NCBI GenBank assembly: GCA_904501955.1
Contig: CAJGCY010000045.1
Span: forward strand, 1 to 16,382
Reading direction: 5' to 3'
Origin: an uncultured Akkermansia sp.
GTDB lineage: Bacteria; Verrucomicrobiota; Verrucomicrobiia; Verrucomicrobiales; Akkermansiaceae
DNA: 16,382 nucleotides
The position numbers and the translations under genes were made by a program. The notes beneath the pieces were generated by a model. That model worked only from the letters and a program-made list of their open reading frames with translations, was not told the DNA's origin and searched no databases. Below, piece after piece: positions 15,289 to 16,382 of this stretch (positions are counted from its first letter, which is position 1; each line of letters starts with the position of its first letter).

Positions 15289-15599
15289 ATGAGCGCTGAA
15301 GCTACAAAAACAAACAACAGCCCTCCGACGGCCCAACCGAGTATTATTTTTTCGGCACTAGAGTCTCCGAGAGCCTGCAGTTTGTCGGCGAAGCTTCCTT
15401 AACGCTCAATTACAGACAGATTTTCTTCGCGCCCGGGAAAATCCTTAATTTAGCTATTCAACCGAATACATTATGCAACGCAAACAGCACAGAAAGCCAG
15501 AGTTATACTCGACTTGTAAATCCGTTGATGCTCATCAACGACGTAGATTTACGTATTTCACCGGAGAAAACTCCGGTAATTACCCTGTACTTTGCATAG
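15289..15599 (+). pseudogene. Frameshifted short ORF, apparent paralogue of the next reading frame
   Basis: After the promoter, ATG at 15268 or 15289 opens a frame (MSAEATKTNNSPPTAQPSII...) that stops at 15400-15402. The -1 frame is open from 15300 to the TAG at 15597 but has no start codon of its own. The two join most naturally at a six-T run (15347-15352), giving a protein of about 103 residues. The second frame reads like protein: QFVGEASLTLN (15378-15410), PGKILNLAI, YTRLVNPLMLINDVDL, VITLYF. It resembles the downstream ORF: F(V/T)(G/A)EA, T(L/M)N, then YT, (L/M)L-x-N-(D/E)-V-x-L and a final V-x-L/Y-Y-L-like strand. This may be a decayed duplicate, a slippage-controlled gene, or a sequencing indel. 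Function unknown. Confidence 0.45.
15516..15577 (+). other. Two consecutive strong stem-loops
   Basis: The first stem-loop (15516-15552) pairs gtaaatc (15516-15522) with gatttac (15546-15552) and cgttgatg (15523-15530) with catcaacg (15533-15540), leaving a 5-nt bulge. A competing small hairpin, acgta/tacgt, uses 15541-15554. The second (15560-15577) pairs accggag with ctccggt around an aaaa loop. Both are perfect in their stems. They lie about 240 nt into the transcript predicted from the promoter at 15241 and inside the broken reading frame, so they could be an RNA regulatory structure or a recombination relic. No T tract follows. Confidence 0.5.
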
Positions 15600-15788
15600 A
15601 ACTTACCACTACGGTGACTTCTTACATGAGCTGAGGTTGAATAGGTAAATAGATACCTGTATTGCTCTTGCGCTTCGTGTGCCGTCAGCAGGACTGTGCG
15701 TATATTCTTCAATACGCCACGGCTACCGGCTACAGTAAGGCACGCGATTATAAGCGCTCGTAATAAAACACCCATAATACGAAATATT

Positions 15789-16382
15789 ATGAGCACACGA
15801 AACGTAAATAACCGCGTACATAGCGCGAAGACTGCTTCAGACTCTATTTCTGAGCTACACGAGCAGTATAGCGATGCCGCACAAGCCGGCATCTCCGAGG
15901 TTGGTAACAGCTTCGTAAAACAGAGCACTGCAGAGGCTTCTCTTTCTGCAACAAACCCCGGCAAGGTTATTGCCACCAAATCAAACCAAATTATAATTAT
16001 GACTGAAGATAGTAATCAGACGATAGAGGAAACTTCTACTTTTACAGCAGAAGCAAAGGCCGTTACCATGAACATCACCCCGGTTATTTCCACCGGTTCC
16101 ACGGTGCTGCGCATGGAAACATTAGTGAATGAACAGCCGAGCACGTATACCGCGAATGAGGTGTTGCTCTTTAATGAGGTGCTACTTGTACCGCAGGATT
16201 CTTCCGTGCAGGTCTACCTGCAGGTGGATGACGAGGGCGACTTGCTCATCACCCGCCACCCGCTCAGTGCCGCCTCGCAGGAGGCTCGCCATGCGGCCAT
16301 GCAGGCGGAAATTGACGCACCCGCTGCGGACACCTTGCACTTCCACCGCCACTTGCAGGGCGAGGAGTGGAAGCACATTGAC
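15789..16382 (+). CDS. Partial ORF of unknown function, runs off the window
   Basis: An open frame of 198 codons from ATG 15789 to the window end, without a stop. I do not recognise the family. Residues 1-70 are Ser/Thr/Ala/Asn-rich. From about residue 71 (ATG 15999, MTEDSNQTIEETSTFTAEAK) the sequence shares a pattern with the upstream broken ORF: FTAEAKAVTMN, STGSTVLRME, YTANEVLLFNEVLLVPQ, VQVYLQV. It then continues as a more polar region (DDEGDLLITRHPLSAASQEA). Base composition moves from AT-rich to GC-rich near 16070. The start is uncertain. ATG 15789 lies inside a 7-bp inverted repeat (cataata 15773-15779, tattatg 15785-15791) with no Shine-Dalgarno sequence. ATG 15999 follows a TATAAT. 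ATG 16068 has aaagg 8 nt upstream. The same frame has four stops between 15597 and 15644. Confidence 0.55.
   Translation, partial: MSTRNVNNRVHSAKTASDSISELHEQYSDAAQAGISEVGNSFVKQSTAEASLSATNPGKVIATKSNQIIIMTEDSNQTIEETSTFTAEAKAVTMNITPVISTGSTVLRMETLVNEQPSTYTANEVLLFNEVLLVPQDSSVQVYLQVDDEGDLLITRHPLSAASQEARHAAMQAEIDAPAADTLHFHRHLQGEEWKHID
15970..15997 (+). promoter_or_regulatory. Possible internal promoter before ATG 15999
   Basis: TTGCCA (15970-15975), 16-nt spacer and a perfect TATAAT (15992-15997). Transcription would begin near 16004, after ATG 15999, so the translation start would then be ATG 16068, which has an aaagg (16055-16059) upstream. It competes with the idea that 15789-16382 is one coding region. 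Confidence 0.35.

Noticed and set aside
15503..15979. 158-codon minus-strand ORF in the right AT-rich region
   Set aside because: It is complementary to the structured leader and the start of the partial ORF, has no recognisable domain, and the plus strand carries the promoter and the paralogue signal.

Overview
The window (about 16.4 kb, mostly GC-rich) looks like chromosomal DNA of a diderm bacterium. Verrucomicrobiota or another PVC relative is my best guess. The reasons are an exosortase next to an EpsI-type partner, an O-antigen-ligase-like protein with a long periplasmic tail, a long PutA without a ribbon-helix-helix N-terminus, and weak or absent Shine-Dalgarno sequences. Taxonomy is inference. 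I saw no rRNA, tRNA, CRISPR array or intact insertion sequence.

Layout. 1-611 is a non-coding block: an imperfect inverted repeat, an integron attC-like hairpin, then a run of short GC-rich hairpins. On the minus strand follow a 510-aa protein with two PIN-like nuclease domains and an ankyrin-like C-terminus (612-2144), thioredoxin (2437-2754), a Pro/Ala-repeat membrane protein with an acidic tail (2797-3945), an O-antigen ligase/polymerase-like membrane protein (4087-6159) and PRPP synthase (6265-7203). A 98-bp divergent promoter region leads to a plus-strand pair, exosortase and EpsI-like protein, overlapping by 4 bp. Next is a 1157-aa PutA-like protein (9105-12578) whose active-site motifs look substituted in both domains. 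Convergent to it is a tight minus-strand cluster: RelE/ParE-like small protein, ABC-2 permease, MarC-family protein, Sel1-repeat protein (15067 down to 12708).

The right end (15068-16382) is AT-rich and unlike the rest. It has a near-consensus sigma-70 promoter, a frameshifted ORF (15289-15599) and then an open reading frame running off the window (from about 15789). By eye the two reading frames share a domain of about 65 residues, so they appear to be tandem paralogues, the first one broken. Perfect hairpins lie in and between them.

How genes work together. Exosortase and EpsI should form a protein-sorting and processing unit at the inner membrane; the O-antigen-ligase-like protein points to surface polysaccharide work nearby. 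PRPP synthase and thioredoxin are housekeeping. Best candidates for something undescribed are the tandem PIN-ankyrin protein, the PutA-like protein lacking catalytic residues, and the tandem paralogue locus at the right edge.
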